Shown here: positions 44,818-55,472 of the stretch, in pieces
Layout: the number at the start of each line of letters is the position of its first letter
How positions within the stretch are numbered: position 1 is the first letter of the stretch
Origin: Muricea muricata
Lineage: Eukaryota > Cnidaria > Anthozoa > Malacalcyonacea > Plexauridae
NCBI GenBank assembly: GCA_963855995.1
Contig: OY979724.1
Span: 1,124,858-1,188,857, forward strand
Direction: 5' to 3'
Length of the DNA: 64,000 nucleotides
The notes under the pieces: generated by a model
Seen by the model: only the letters and a program-made list of their open reading frames with translations
The model's database searches: none
What the model was told of the DNA's origin: nothing
Program-made: the position numbers and the translations under genes

Positions 44818-47800
44818 CTGCAACGATGAGCGTCGAATATTACTGTTAATGTGAAAACGAACATATTTTATTTATAATGGATAGCTCTTATCAGTTCTAA
44901 AATGCTCTTTCTAGAGGTTCCGTAAGGATCATCTGTTATTGACCCAGTGTTACTATAGCGGGAAGAAACCTAAACTAAACTAACTTTATTTATAGTGGAA
45001 TAAATCGATAGCTCAATCAGTTCTAAACTGTTCTTGCTAGTGGCCAAATAAGGATCATCTCTTATTGATCCAGTGTTACTACAGGAGGAAACCTAAACTA
45101 AACTAAACTAACTTTATTTATACTGGATAGCTCTATCTGGCTTCTTCTTCACACCAACAAACCTCGTACCTGTATATAATGTAGAAGACCAGTACAACTA
45201 CCAACAGACCAAGAATACCACAAACGCTTCCTAAAATCACAGTGCTATTGTCTGAAAGAAAGAAGTGTTGTCTTAGTGTGTTTTGTTGGCTACTGTCAAA
45301 ACTGGAGCTCAAGGCAACAGTTTATTCGTCTTGGGACTTATTTATTCATCAAATGGTTGTAGAATACCAGTCGTTTTTTATCGAAAGCACGAATTTAATA
45401 CAGCTTGCATGAATGGGATACGGAGAGGTGTCGTGTTCTCAGGGACGTTCTACAGTGATCTCTAAGCAAATTCACGAGCTTACGTCGTTTCATGGCTTGA
45501 AAAACAGACGTTATACACTTCACGTGGTGTGGGAATTTCTCACACCTGTGAAACTCAAATTACTCATACAGTATTACAGTATTTTCCTTTGGGCACAGAT
45601 CAAGTAAGGTCTAGTTTCCAATTTGGTCGTAGCTGTCGTAGCAAATTCATTCTCGACGATATGATATAGCCTGGATCTACCTTTTCTTTTTTCGGTCGTA
45701 TTCAAATTATTCGTAAAAAGTGCAGATTATATCAGTCATATTGATATATTCACGACATTGACGACTTAATGGAAACTAGGCCTAAGAGAATCTCCATATT
45801 TCTATCGAGGTATGAACGGCCTCCTAAAATGTAATAAATGTTAACATACCGTCAGATTCCTTTGTATTCGGGCAAAGTTCGTTGGAAAAGCCACATTTGG
45901 GAGTGTCCGGCGGGACACCCGTTCTTCCATTGTACCAAGTTAACTTCTTTTTCACAGCATGATAAACTTGTTCATCAATATCCTTTGCATTCCACCAAAA
46001 CTCTCCGATCGACCTCATAACTACAAGTAGACAAGTCTGAATGATATTAACAAATTTATCGCTACCTAACAAGAGCTTTCGGCAAAGACACATCGATGTA
46101 AGGTTAGTAGACAACTTATCAAAGCTCAAGCCTCTAAGAATCGCAGCCCAAAGGAGTGACTTACCACGGCAAGGCTCTTCAGGAAGAAATGGCTCACAAT
46201 TTGTTTTCTCTTTTGTACCATTGACGTACTCTTGATGCAGTAGAGTCACATTAAACACCACGTCCACCTGGTCATCAAAACCCATTTGAAAACCGAATAC
46301 ACCTAGGATCAGAATCGAACACACATTAATTAGTGCACTGGAAAGTTTGTCTTTCGAGTTATCTTAACCAGCCTTCGAATTACCAGCCACGGGATTAGAT
46401 CACTTACTGTCGAAAGCGTGTCCTTTTAAAGCATTAATGATATTGTCGCCATTCGGCTCCAAATTATTTGCCAAAGTTTCATTCAGAGCATATGCATACT
46501 GCATTATGGCATGATACAGGTGTGCCGCTTCGAGAGGCACCTAATTGGGAAGAAAAATGATTCAAGATATCATAAATGAGAAGGGCAGAAAGGAAAAGGC
46601 GTAATTTATTAAGGAATGAAGAATGATCAATATAAGATGTCATCGTCGTTTGAATGATAGATAAATTACATCCGCATTGCAGCCTAATTTTTGATCAAGG
46701 CAACATATAGGAAATTCCAGAAAAGAACATAATGAGATTAGTGAAATTGTAAAATTTGCTAGCAAAATTTTGTAATTATACTAATTCCGCGATATTTTTT
46801 CTGCCGCTGTTGTTTTTTTACTTGTTTTTCATTAAACATGTTACAATTTAGTGTCTATTGTTCAATGTAAAATTGCAACTTACCTTGAAGGTGCTTCTCT
46901 TGAAAACGCATTCACATGAAGTTTCACCTAAAAATAAACGAATATTCAATTCAAGGAATTAAAATATGGGCATGGTTGGAATGCGGGTGGAGGTGGAGTA
47001 CTTTATCCCTGATATCAATGGACCGATTGCATTATGGACAAAATTTTGAAAAAAGTTGAAATAGGAAAATTTATTACCACAGCATTGAAGAGCATCCTAA
47101 AATTAGTAAAATTGCAAAGTTTGGTTGTGAAACGTTGTAAAACGTGGAAAATGTTTGCCTGTGAAAATTGCAAATTTTGTATATTTTTGTGTTCCGCACC
47201 GAAAATTGATACCAACATCGAGAGAACGGTATCAATTTTCAGTGCGTAATACAAAAGAGTACAAAATTCGCAAACTTTGCAGGGCTATATTTTCCTCATT
47301 TTACAACATTTCGCAACCAAACTTTGCAATTTTACTAATTTTAGGATGCTCTTCAACGCTGTGGTATTGAATTTTCCCATTTGAAAGTTTTTCAAAATTT
47401 TGTCCATAATGCAATCGGTCCATTCACTTCTTAGTAACTTAGCAGGTGTTCACATGCCCCCCCCCCCCGCTTTTGAATCGAACAAAAATCAAACGAGCCA
47501 ACGTGAAAAGGTTCTTTGGTGTAGTTCAATAGTTTTACAATATACTTACTGCATCCTTTATCAGAGCCGTTTTTCCACAGGCAGCCTATGTAAGCGTCTG
47601 TTTTGAACGGTAACTCGTGGCTTTTTTCTCGAACTTTAGCAGTAAAATTCAAATACTTCGGTTCAATTTCACCCGAGGGACCTGTGATTGGCCTAACTTG
47701 CAGGAGCAACAATGCAGCGAAACTGTTCATGATCTTAATCATGTTCTTGTCTCCATGGTAATGACTGAAATACCACTTCATTGGATTCTTTGACAAAAGG

Positions 47801-50489
47801 AAAAGTATTTAGATGCCTATGTATACTAGAGAGATGTCTGTATCAGAGAGAAATGTCTGTTTTAAAGAGACGTCTGTACCAGATAGATGTCTATATTCGA
47901 AAGATATCTGCATTAGAGAGTTGTCTGTATTAGAAAGGTGTCTGCATTAGAGAGATGTCCGTGTTAGAGGGATGTTTGTATTAGAGAGATGTCTGTATTA
48001 GAGAGAAGAGATGTCTGTATTAGAAAGAAGAAATGTCTGTATTGGAAAGATGTCCACTTTCGATGGATATCATTATCCGAACTTGGTACGACCGGTTTTC
48101 CGTATTAACAAGACGTCCATTAAGGGCACAGTCTCACCTTGTGTGGTAACAGGTGAGGATCAAGATGGAATCCGATGAAGACGTAATCTCCAGTCTGAAC
48201 CAGACCTTCCTCATAGGCTTGCAGCATATACTCAATGGTTATTTCTTGTTCCATGAGGAGAATCACGACTAATAATAAGAAAATATACAATTATAATATT
48301 TTGGTGGGCATTGTGAATAATTTTGCGGGCTAGAGCGAAGGTGATCCCACGCTGGAATTCGTTTCACAACTTGCCGTGCAATTCTACTCGTAAGAGTTGT
48401 GAAGAAGACATCAACAAATTGTAATGAAGTCGCGCATTTGCTAAATTTACATCTCTCAGGAGTACGTACTGGGTTGCAAAAGATGCATGAAAAAATGCAG
48501 CATGACAGTGCCTTGGGCAAATTAGCGGGCTTAAAAAAGGCTTCGGGCAAGAAATTAGATTGCTAGCTCAACGCCTACAGCGGTGTTCATGCGAGTTAAG
48601 ACAACGAATTTCTAATTGTTGTTTACACTTACTTCTTGCTTGTTGCTTAATTCTTTTCACAGAAGCATGCAAATTGTGGAATTTGTTCATGAAAAAGTTG
48701 TGGGCATCAAATGCCACTGTATCTTCGAACAAAATGGTGATATTGTTCTTCGGCGAATTGAGTATCTTCGAGACGTATTCGCGAATCATAACCCATTTAT
48801 CCAAATCCTGATAGACAAGTGCAACCTTTTTCCAATCAAAATGTTTTAGCGTTGCGATAAGAGGTCGCACCACGTAAAAATTAGTTAACGAGGTTCGTGC
48901 CACTGTTTTGTAAATTTTCCTGTCGGCAAGAAAGGTGTCGTCACATTTCTAAAAACATAGCAAAATTCCATGAGTTTTGCATCGTAATTAACCTTCTTTT
49001 AAAACGTCGACCTCATCAGCGTTTGACTGATTTTCATGAGGGGCGAATCACTGGTGAATAAGAACAGCAATGACATGAGATGATAATTCCGGTCAAATGC
49101 AAGCGCATACGTAATGCTCGTTTGACTTTGGTCCCAACAGTAGAGTGTATTTTAATGCTACTTCAGGGCGTGCATGCTGAGTAATGTATGTGCGTGGGAG
49201 GGGGGGGGGAAGCTGTGATGCCCTTAACTTTGGAAAGCTCATGGGTAAAATGTCGTGAAAACGAAACAGTATGTCCCGGAAAAATTTTCACTGTACCAAA
49301 ATAAGCAATAAAATAAGATCTGTGTGAAATACAGCTAAAAGAATTGATGAAATGTTTGAAGTTGCCAATGTTGCCTAACCTCCCTGCATATCAGCTGCTT
49401 TCGTTAAGACACGACAGAAAAACAAAGGTTTTAATTTTTGCCTAAAAATTCAAAGATACACTTCAAATGTAGCTATTTCTCTTTTTGTGCAATTGTGCTC
49501 AGTTCACTACAGAGAATGGTGCACATGTCGAGTGATGATTAAACAGTGATTATTCTCATTTTACCCAAATCACATGATGGCTGTCGCATGATATAATAAA
49601 GTTGGGAGCGAAAATGAGAAAAATCATCGTTTAAATAAAAAAGCATGCAATATTTCTGCGATGCGTTGATGAATGTTCTTCAAATTAAAAGCAATGCTAG
49701 TACATAACAAAATACCGTAATAATATTCGACTTTGAAAGAATCTTTATGAAGAATGATTCGATTTTGTTAGAGTGACACATTTCCCGAGACACATTGTAA
49801 TCGACGTCTGTACAGGAACACTATAAAAAAAAATGCCGCTAGCTTCTACCCTCGACTTACAAATGACATGACAGGTTTGTTAAATGCTACAGCAGTCTTC
49901 AACGTGTGCTTGCAGTTCTTTGCAGGTCCAACGAAAGCATCGACGCCGTTATGTAGTTGCCAGATTTGCTGTTGAATAGCCAAGGATTCATCATTACACA
50001 TCGTATCATTCCAAACCCAAGTCAGATTGAAGTTGTAGTTCATCGTTTTAAATTTCTCCATTGCAACTGGAATCGCCTGTGCGTACAACCGAGCAGATTG
50101 TTCAACGCATGGATTGCCCTTGTTGAAGGGCACGAGAAAGCCCAACTTGTAAGTTGTTTTAACATTGGAACCTGAAACTGCATGAGAGACAAACACTAAG
50201 CCTCAGTATGGATACACACGAAACTCATGCTCGCGTGTGATGTTTTCAGCATGCTCGTGGCGTTTCAACCATATAGAGATTATAAAAGAATGGAGGGGAC
50301 ATCGTAGGATAAACTCAGTAACGAAATATGTTTTAAAAACAATAAGACCGATTTAGGCTTTCTGTTTTAAAAATACCTTGCAATTCTTTAATTAATCGTG
50401 CACTCTATGTTTCACTTACCTTCCCATAACGAAGTGCAGAAAAGTACAAAGCTACAACTCCACCAAAGACCCACGGGATGAGGCAGCAT
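44697..50489 (-). CDS. Receptor B: short-tailed natriuretic-peptide-receptor paralogue lacking kinase and cyclase domains
   Basis: Eleven coding exons, 5' to 3': 50420-50489 (ATG, signal peptide), 49861-50171, 48633-48948, 48138-48268, 47550-47787, 46884-46927, 46408-46540, 46165-46302, 45850-46020, 45170-45251 (membrane) and 44697-44817 (tail and stop). Splice phases close to 584 residues. The signal peptide is MLPHPVGLWWSCSFVLFCTS. The extracellular domain matches receptor A exon for exon, with six internal exons identical in length. The membrane segment is VILGSVCGILGLLVVVLVFY. The cytoplasmic tail is R plus 39 residues with a basic cluster RRTPRKKHK. Vertebrate NPR-C has the same plan (541 residues in human, 37-residue tail), so a ligand-clearance, decoy or G-protein-coupled role is a reasonable inference. 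Independent origin from gene A is supported by the remnant exon. The frame is intact throughout, arguing against a pseudogene. Confidence 0.85.
44865..45138. repeat. ~115-bp minisatellite, locus 4 (about 2.5 units)
   Basis: This sits in the last intron of gene B, between the tail exon and the membrane exon, and reaches within about 30 bases of the membrane exon donor at 45169. In receptor A the same inter-exon interval contains all the kinase-homology exons. Confidence 0.9.
47018..47424. mobile_element. Foldback element family FB, copy 4
   Basis: It begins AATGGACCGATTGCATTATG and ends CATAATGCAATCGGTCCATT, with a central pair CCGAAAATTGATACC and GGTATCAATTTTCAGTGCG. It is about 400 bp and intronic in gene B. 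The half copy in gene A at 27080-27275 is its closest relative. Confidence 0.85.
47825..48060. repeat. ~19-bp AGAGATGTCTGTATTAG minisatellite (gene B)
   Basis: Same unit and same intron as the array at 31640-31870 in gene A. Copy order differs, showing independent turnover after the duplication. Confidence 0.9.
48985..49060 (-). mobile_element. LINE 3'-end remnant
   Basis: AAAACGTCGACCTCATCAGC and TGATTTTCATGAGGGGCGAA resemble the 3' end of the LINE at 13400-13450 (AACACGCTAACCTCGTCAAC, TGATTTCCACGAGGGGCGTG). It is a short fragment in an intron of gene B. Confidence 0.55.
49062..49860. other. Intron of gene B, no feature
   Basis: A G-run (GGGAGGGGGGGGG near 49198) and A+T-rich sequence only. 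No exon, repeat family or RNA gene recognised. Confidence 0.5.
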
Positions 50490-50499
50490 TCTTTACACT

Positions 50500-51026
50500 C
50501 TAAAAAATTGTGTGTAACATTACAACACACCTAAGGTGTGTGTAAATACACAACTTTACCATACGTCACGCGCTTTAAGTTGTGTAGAATTACGCACTTT
50601 AAATGTTTGAAAAACATGCCTGTGCACTATCTTTTACCTTACCAAGGCGTGCCAATTTACACACGCTTTCCTGAACTACATACCTTTGCTTACTACACAC
50701 AATTTAGAGCTGTACACCTTTTGGGTAAATATACATTTATGAAAGAAGCATGGTCGAAATAAGAGGCTTGCACGAGGTCAAGATTACTTCTCTACACAAC
50801 TTGAAACCAATAATGGATACATAAATGTTACATGATTTGACACATGACGTTCGTGAAATTCAGATCGAAATTTGAAACAGTTGAACGCGAGAAATATTTT
50901 CAAGTAATTCCATGCTTCCTTGACCCATACAAGTATTATAGGAATTCATGAGCGGTAGTCTAGTGTCTTCACCAGGCAGGGCTGACCTGATGTCGCAACA
51001 GCGAGTTACCCTACTACAATACGTTT
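50500..51026. other. First intron of gene B, no feature
   Basis: Contains a plus-strand open frame at 50538-50762 without recognised similarity. The motif ACACACC.TAAGGTGTGTGTAA at about 50525-50545 is a short hairpin. Nothing else is assignable. Confidence 0.4.
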
Positions 51027-51472
51027 TATAGGAAGCGTTTACATGTGCGCTAGGGTTACCCTAGCGGTAGGGTTGCCCTATCAAATAGATAGGGTTACCC
51101 TAGCAGTAGGGCTATCTTTTTGTTTACATAAGCCATGTAAACGCGTCAGGTAGGGTTACCCTATCAAGCGGGTCGAGTAATTCACCTTCAGTAAATGTCA
51201 AACAAACAAAGATGGTCACAACACTGAAATGAAACAACAAAATGAGCCAGACATAGTATCACACAGCATACCACAAGAACTTCGCACGTTAATATCATTT
51301 TTCAAATGAATGGCTTAGCGACCACATTAAGATAGGGTGACCCTACCGGTGAACATAGCCCTAGCAGTAGGGTTACCCTATCTCATGTAAACGCTCGCTT
51401 TTTTCTGACCCGTTTGCTAGGGTAACCCTTCTACTAGGGTCACCCTACCTTCATGTAAACAGGCCCTTATAA
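51027..51472. mobile_element. MITE carrying an array of TAGGGT-N-ACCCTA palindromes
   Basis: The termini TATAGGAAGCGTTTACATG and CATGTAAACAGGCCCTTATA are inverted. Inside each end lie several copies of the short palindrome TAGGGTTACCCTA or TAGGGTGACCCTA, about ten in all, with a further GTTTACAT/ATGTAAAC pair near 51110-51140. The central ~190 bases are unrelated A+T-rich DNA. It is non-coding and lies in the first intron of gene B. Confidence 0.8.
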
Positions 51473-52269
51473 TTCCACTATGCCTTGTAAAAGCCGCGGA
51501 AATTCGAGTGGAGAAATAACAGCTATTTGAATTGACGTTGTCCCAGACCAAAGCGAATACAAACGTGAAAGACGAATACAAACGTGAAAAACGAAAATAC
51601 AGATGTCAAAACAAAGACCAGAAACATTTATTTCAAATTGCTTCTCGTGACATATAGATATGTTTTAAAAAAACATAAACCCCCAAAAAAAAACCACCGC
51701 CAAAAGCTGCTAAAAAACCCCGAAAACCGCTAATAGATGCAATTAATTTATTTCCGCAAGCCTTCGGCCTCGCGCTTGTGTTCGACTTTTCGACCACGGA
51801 TTACTAATTACTAATACCACTACTTGTTTTTCAACAGGTGCTGAACAACACGTCAGCCAATCAAGGTGAATCACCATGAACACAGATAGATTGGATTGCA
51901 ATGTACGCAAGAAACCTCCTTAAACGTGATCAACCAGCGTCATCACTTATAACCTCAACGTCACTATCCGCGACAACTTGTAAAGACACTTGATAAACAA
52001 GGTATATACGCCGATCTAATCTTAACATGATTAATTTGAACACAGCCCACAAAAAGAAAAGGTACACTGGACTATATGGTTGAAACTGACTTTGCTACAT
52101 TTACAACTAATAGGAAAACTAGGATAATGAGTGGGTGTCTACGAGATTTCTAATTTTGCTACACGAAACTGCGCGCAAGCCATGATTAATTACTAGGCCT
52201 GTGGCGTCGAAAACTTCGGGCTACAAAAATTAAATAATGCTGTCAAAGGATGTTTCTCTCCCAGAAAGA
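51473..52269. other. Intronic DNA, no feature
   Basis: A+T-rich sequence with a short A-rich and C-rich stretch at 51670-51730. No open frame or repeat family recognised. Confidence 0.45.
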
Positions 52270-52560
52270 TAGAATTTATTTATCCACGATAAAATCTTCA
52301 GTATTACAAGCATTAAAATATAAAAAAAGTAAACTGATTTACAAGATTGCCGTGAGTAAGTCAATATTTTATATATCAACATAACAATCATTTGTAGCCC
52401 TTTTAAACTGTGACAAATTTGGAAGATTTCGTATTTCCTGGGGTAAGTTATTCCACAGTAATCCTACATAGTACATTGCACCATCACGTCTTGTTTCATT
52501 TAATCTATTTAAAGTCCTTTTAGACTATTTCTATTATTCTGTCGCAGCGTATGATTATCT
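52270..52560 (-). pseudogene. LINE ORF2 C-terminal fragment
   Basis: On the minus strand the sequence encodes NETRRDGAMYYVGLLWNNLP, then QEIRNLPNLSQFKRATNDCY, the usual C-terminal end of CR1/L2-type ORF2 proteins (compare WNSIPKEIRESKSLSSFRTK in the LINE at 13.5 kb). The 3' UTR side extends to about 52270 with a TTTATTTATC stretch. Upstream coding is lost. Confidence 0.7.
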
Positions 52561-53149
52561 GAATAACAACTGCGAGCAAACAAAAGGTCACAACTTTCGG
52601 AATTGTATTACATCGTATGACATATTAACATTTTCCGTTAGATGACGACTTACGTAATAGCTAAAACAAGATGGTCAGAAAACATATTCAGTGTACAGTT
52701 TAGAAGGAATTTTCAAGGGGTTTTCGTGCCGCTCTGGTTAATGGCGATGAAACGATGCACGCGGCGAAACTACGCATTTGTGCAAGCCCACAGAATAAAA
52801 GACGTGACTAAACTAAACATTTGCGTGGGATTATATGAAGGTCTGGCGAAATTCGCTGCTGGCTAGCCTAAACTGACAACCTTGGTATATATTTCTCAAA
52901 AAACAGTATAATACTTCAATAAAATAAATGAAACGATACAATCCCAATTCGAGAGAGGCACTTCTTCGATCGGGAAGTCAGTAGTAGTCAACGTTAACTT
53001 CACGACGAAAGGCGTTTGCTAAAAACGACAAATTGTAGTGGATAATCCTATGCCGCTTTATGCTTTCTACCGCACTGCCGACACGTAATACTTTCATCTC
53101 GTACGAAAAGGTCTTTGTGCTAGCTACCCATTTGGAGTTACCCATGCAA

Positions 53150-53715
53150 CATTGTTCGATCCCCAACCACACAGGTCCACATTAGCACATCTCTTTCCTT
53201 CTTTAATGACGAGAAATGCTCGCTGGAGTCCGTATCTAAATGTACGTGGATACCCTAGGCTTTTCGGTACAAAACGACATTTTCAAGAGCATCAAACCTA
53301 CTCATGTGAGATCCTCCGTTCCGCTGCAAGAGCCACGCCGCCAAATGAAAACAAAGCAGATTTAGGATCAAAATACGGAGCTTTTGCAACACGGTAATGC
53401 AGCAATATCAACGTATTACGCTGAGTTGTATTCGCGCTGTTCCCACAGGAACATACTTTTGCGGGAGATGCCCTATACTCCATTCGCAATTAAATTATTT
53501 AATGAACTAATGAGTCACACAACGGACCGGTAGAAAGCAACACATTACGTACCTCTTACACACAACAACAAACGCAGGTCAGCGAGAGTCAAGCGATATG
53601 GATAGCAGCTGACAGTACTCGGAACAGATGGCAAACTCAAATTGATAACCGCGCGATTTTACCAGCGACAGCAGTCTGAGGATACACGAAAGCCTCGCTC
53701 AATATATAGCGATTC
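53150..53715 (-). promoter_or_regulatory. Candidate promoter and 5' UTR exon of receptor B
   Basis: Homologous to the block upstream of receptor A (see 41000-41850). The donor AGAG|gtacgt at 53553/53552 would join the acceptor at 50500 (tttttag|AGTGTAAAGAATG), giving a 5' UTR ending eleven bases before the start codon. A TATA-like GCTATATATT lies at 53701-53710 on the minus strand. I infer a non-coding first exon of roughly 53553-53675. Confidence 0.45.
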
Positions 53716-54206
53716 TCCCTACTTAGCTATGCGCATGCTGTTCTACGCATCCCCCATACTTACCCGGAAAATGGAACAATAGTGGTCATCTCTCAAACAG
53801 CCGGAAGGAGATACTTGCACATACATAGGGGCTTCAGAGCTGTTGAAGCGGTTAAAAAAAGAAAATCACAACCGTGAGAAGTGCTTGGATATACCGGTCT
53901 TAATTTGCATAGATTTTTACGCTTCTATTTTGGTAATTATCTGTATACTAACCAACCTAAAATGATCGGACCTTGTGATTGGACCTTTGAAATATTATTG
54001 AATTATTCGTTCTTCAGGAAACAAACTTCTAGTTGCTTGTCTTTTATGTTTAGAGCCAACCACTCAAAATGGTTGTTAATGTTAGTGTATATTGGTTTAC
54101 TGTGTCGTTTTTGTCTCGATTGAGACTATATGTCGAACACTCGAGAAAGTGTTTCATCGGTTATGCGAACACTTCAAATTTCGTCAAAAAATACTCCGCT
54201 GCGTGT
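53716..54206. other. Intergenic DNA upstream of receptor B
   Basis: No recognised feature. The plus-strand open frame 53881-54123 is aromatic-rich and without similarity. Confidence 0.4.
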
Positions 54207-54561
54207 TGTATTTAACAAATAGATTTCATTTTTGCGTACGTCTGTACTGTAATAGATCACAGACGACGTCATAGCGTGTGAAGAACAAAAAAAGTACGCA
54301 CGAGACGCAGTCGAGTGCGTGACTTTTTGTTCTTCACACGCTATGACGTCATCTGTGATCTATTACAGTACAGAAGCACAAAAATGAAATCTATTTGTTT
54401 TATATTATAATAAAGTTGACAAAAATCATGCGAAGAGCCGCGAAATAAATTAGCGAAATTAGATCACGCCATCAGTTGACGTCATCCGTGCGTGTGCACT
54501 TTAATGGCACACAGCTCGCGACCAATGAAAATGCAGAATGAACACGTATTATTATATAATT
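54207..54561. mobile_element. CRE-containing MITE, copy 2
   Basis: Second copy of the element at 37088-37442, with the same ends, the same inner GAACAAAAAAAGT hairpin and TGACGTCA sites near 54343 and 54479 (a third, near 54266, is altered to CGACGTCA). Only scattered substitutions separate the copies, so both are fairly young or were co-duplicated with the receptor promoters. Confidence 0.85.
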
Positions 54562-54593
54562 TCAGCTCTCTTCTCGGCGTTTGGATAACCCCA

Positions 54594-54853
54594 GCTGATC
54601 TGACCGTGAGTAAAACCTGGAACTAGCTACCGAATAAAAATCAACTTTACTGTTTTTAATCACTTATATCTTTTATTTTCCTTTATGAAACTTGTTGAAA
54701 CTTTGTGATCATGTTCAGTAAAGAAAATTATAAGTCCAACAGAAATTTGGAACCGAAGTAAATTATACTTAATGAGAAATTTGCTAGTTTGGTTTGGCTC
54801 GAAAAATGGATTTCTATTTGACAACTAGTGCCAGTACTTTTCCGTGTTTTCAG
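54594..54853 (+). repeat. Intron-like repeat IL, copy 3
   Basis: From GCTGATCTGACC|GTGAGTAA to CCGTGTTTTCAG, intact at both ends. It follows the CRE-containing MITE by about 30 bases, whereas copies 1 and 2 have different left neighbours. Confidence 0.8.
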
Positions 54854-55472
54854 ATCAGGTACCTAGCCGATGAAACACTAGTTACTATCGCTCGTTTGTG
54901 ATATATTACAGAATTTTTTTGCTTTTATTCTTCTTTTGAAGCGACTCTGTTTTTAGTGAAAACACGCAATCGGATTTCATATAAATATTCACATGTTTAT
55001 TAAAACAAGTTAAAACAGTCTAGAAAACGAAAATACCAAAGGACTTTCTAAAATTACATGTTTATGCTGTGTGGCGATGCGCGTATTAATTTTGTTATCG
55101 TTAAAACAATCTTAAAAATTAGTTGTAAAGGCTTTAGAAATCATTTCGAGATAACTTCCCAAATTAAATATATTCTACCTACTCTGCATGTCATTCTCCT
55201 ACATAGTACAACTAGGGATCTTCAGCAATTGTAATCACCTGCTATACACTAGTGCACTTTGTGTCCCCAAGCTATCCCAATTTATCCATCGTTTCCACAT
55301 CGAAGCTGCACAAAATATCAACTGTTATCACTGACTGTACCTGCGCAATATCTTTACCATTGATGTTCATGTACATCTTTCATAAACAGGACCCGAAAGA
55401 TCACCAGTTATCCTATTGAGTACCTTGCTTCGGTACCTTCATTATCCAGCAGGTTCCCATCTGTACCCTTCT
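54854..55472. other. Region 3' of the iRhom gene
   Basis: Probably includes the iRhom 3' UTR on the minus strand. The A+T-rich minus strand has AATAAA-like sequence (TTTATT at about 54995 on plus). No other feature is seen. Confidence 0.4.

Noticed and set aside
44697-45251. Gene B as a pseudogene truncated by frameshift or stop
   Set aside because: All eleven exons close in phase, splice sites are canonical, six internal exon lengths equal those of A, and the stop lies in a properly phased terminal exon.
51040-51440. Interstitial telomere repeat
   Set aside because: The TAGGG motifs are parts of short palindromes at subterminal positions of a MITE and not a head-to-tail TTAGGG run.
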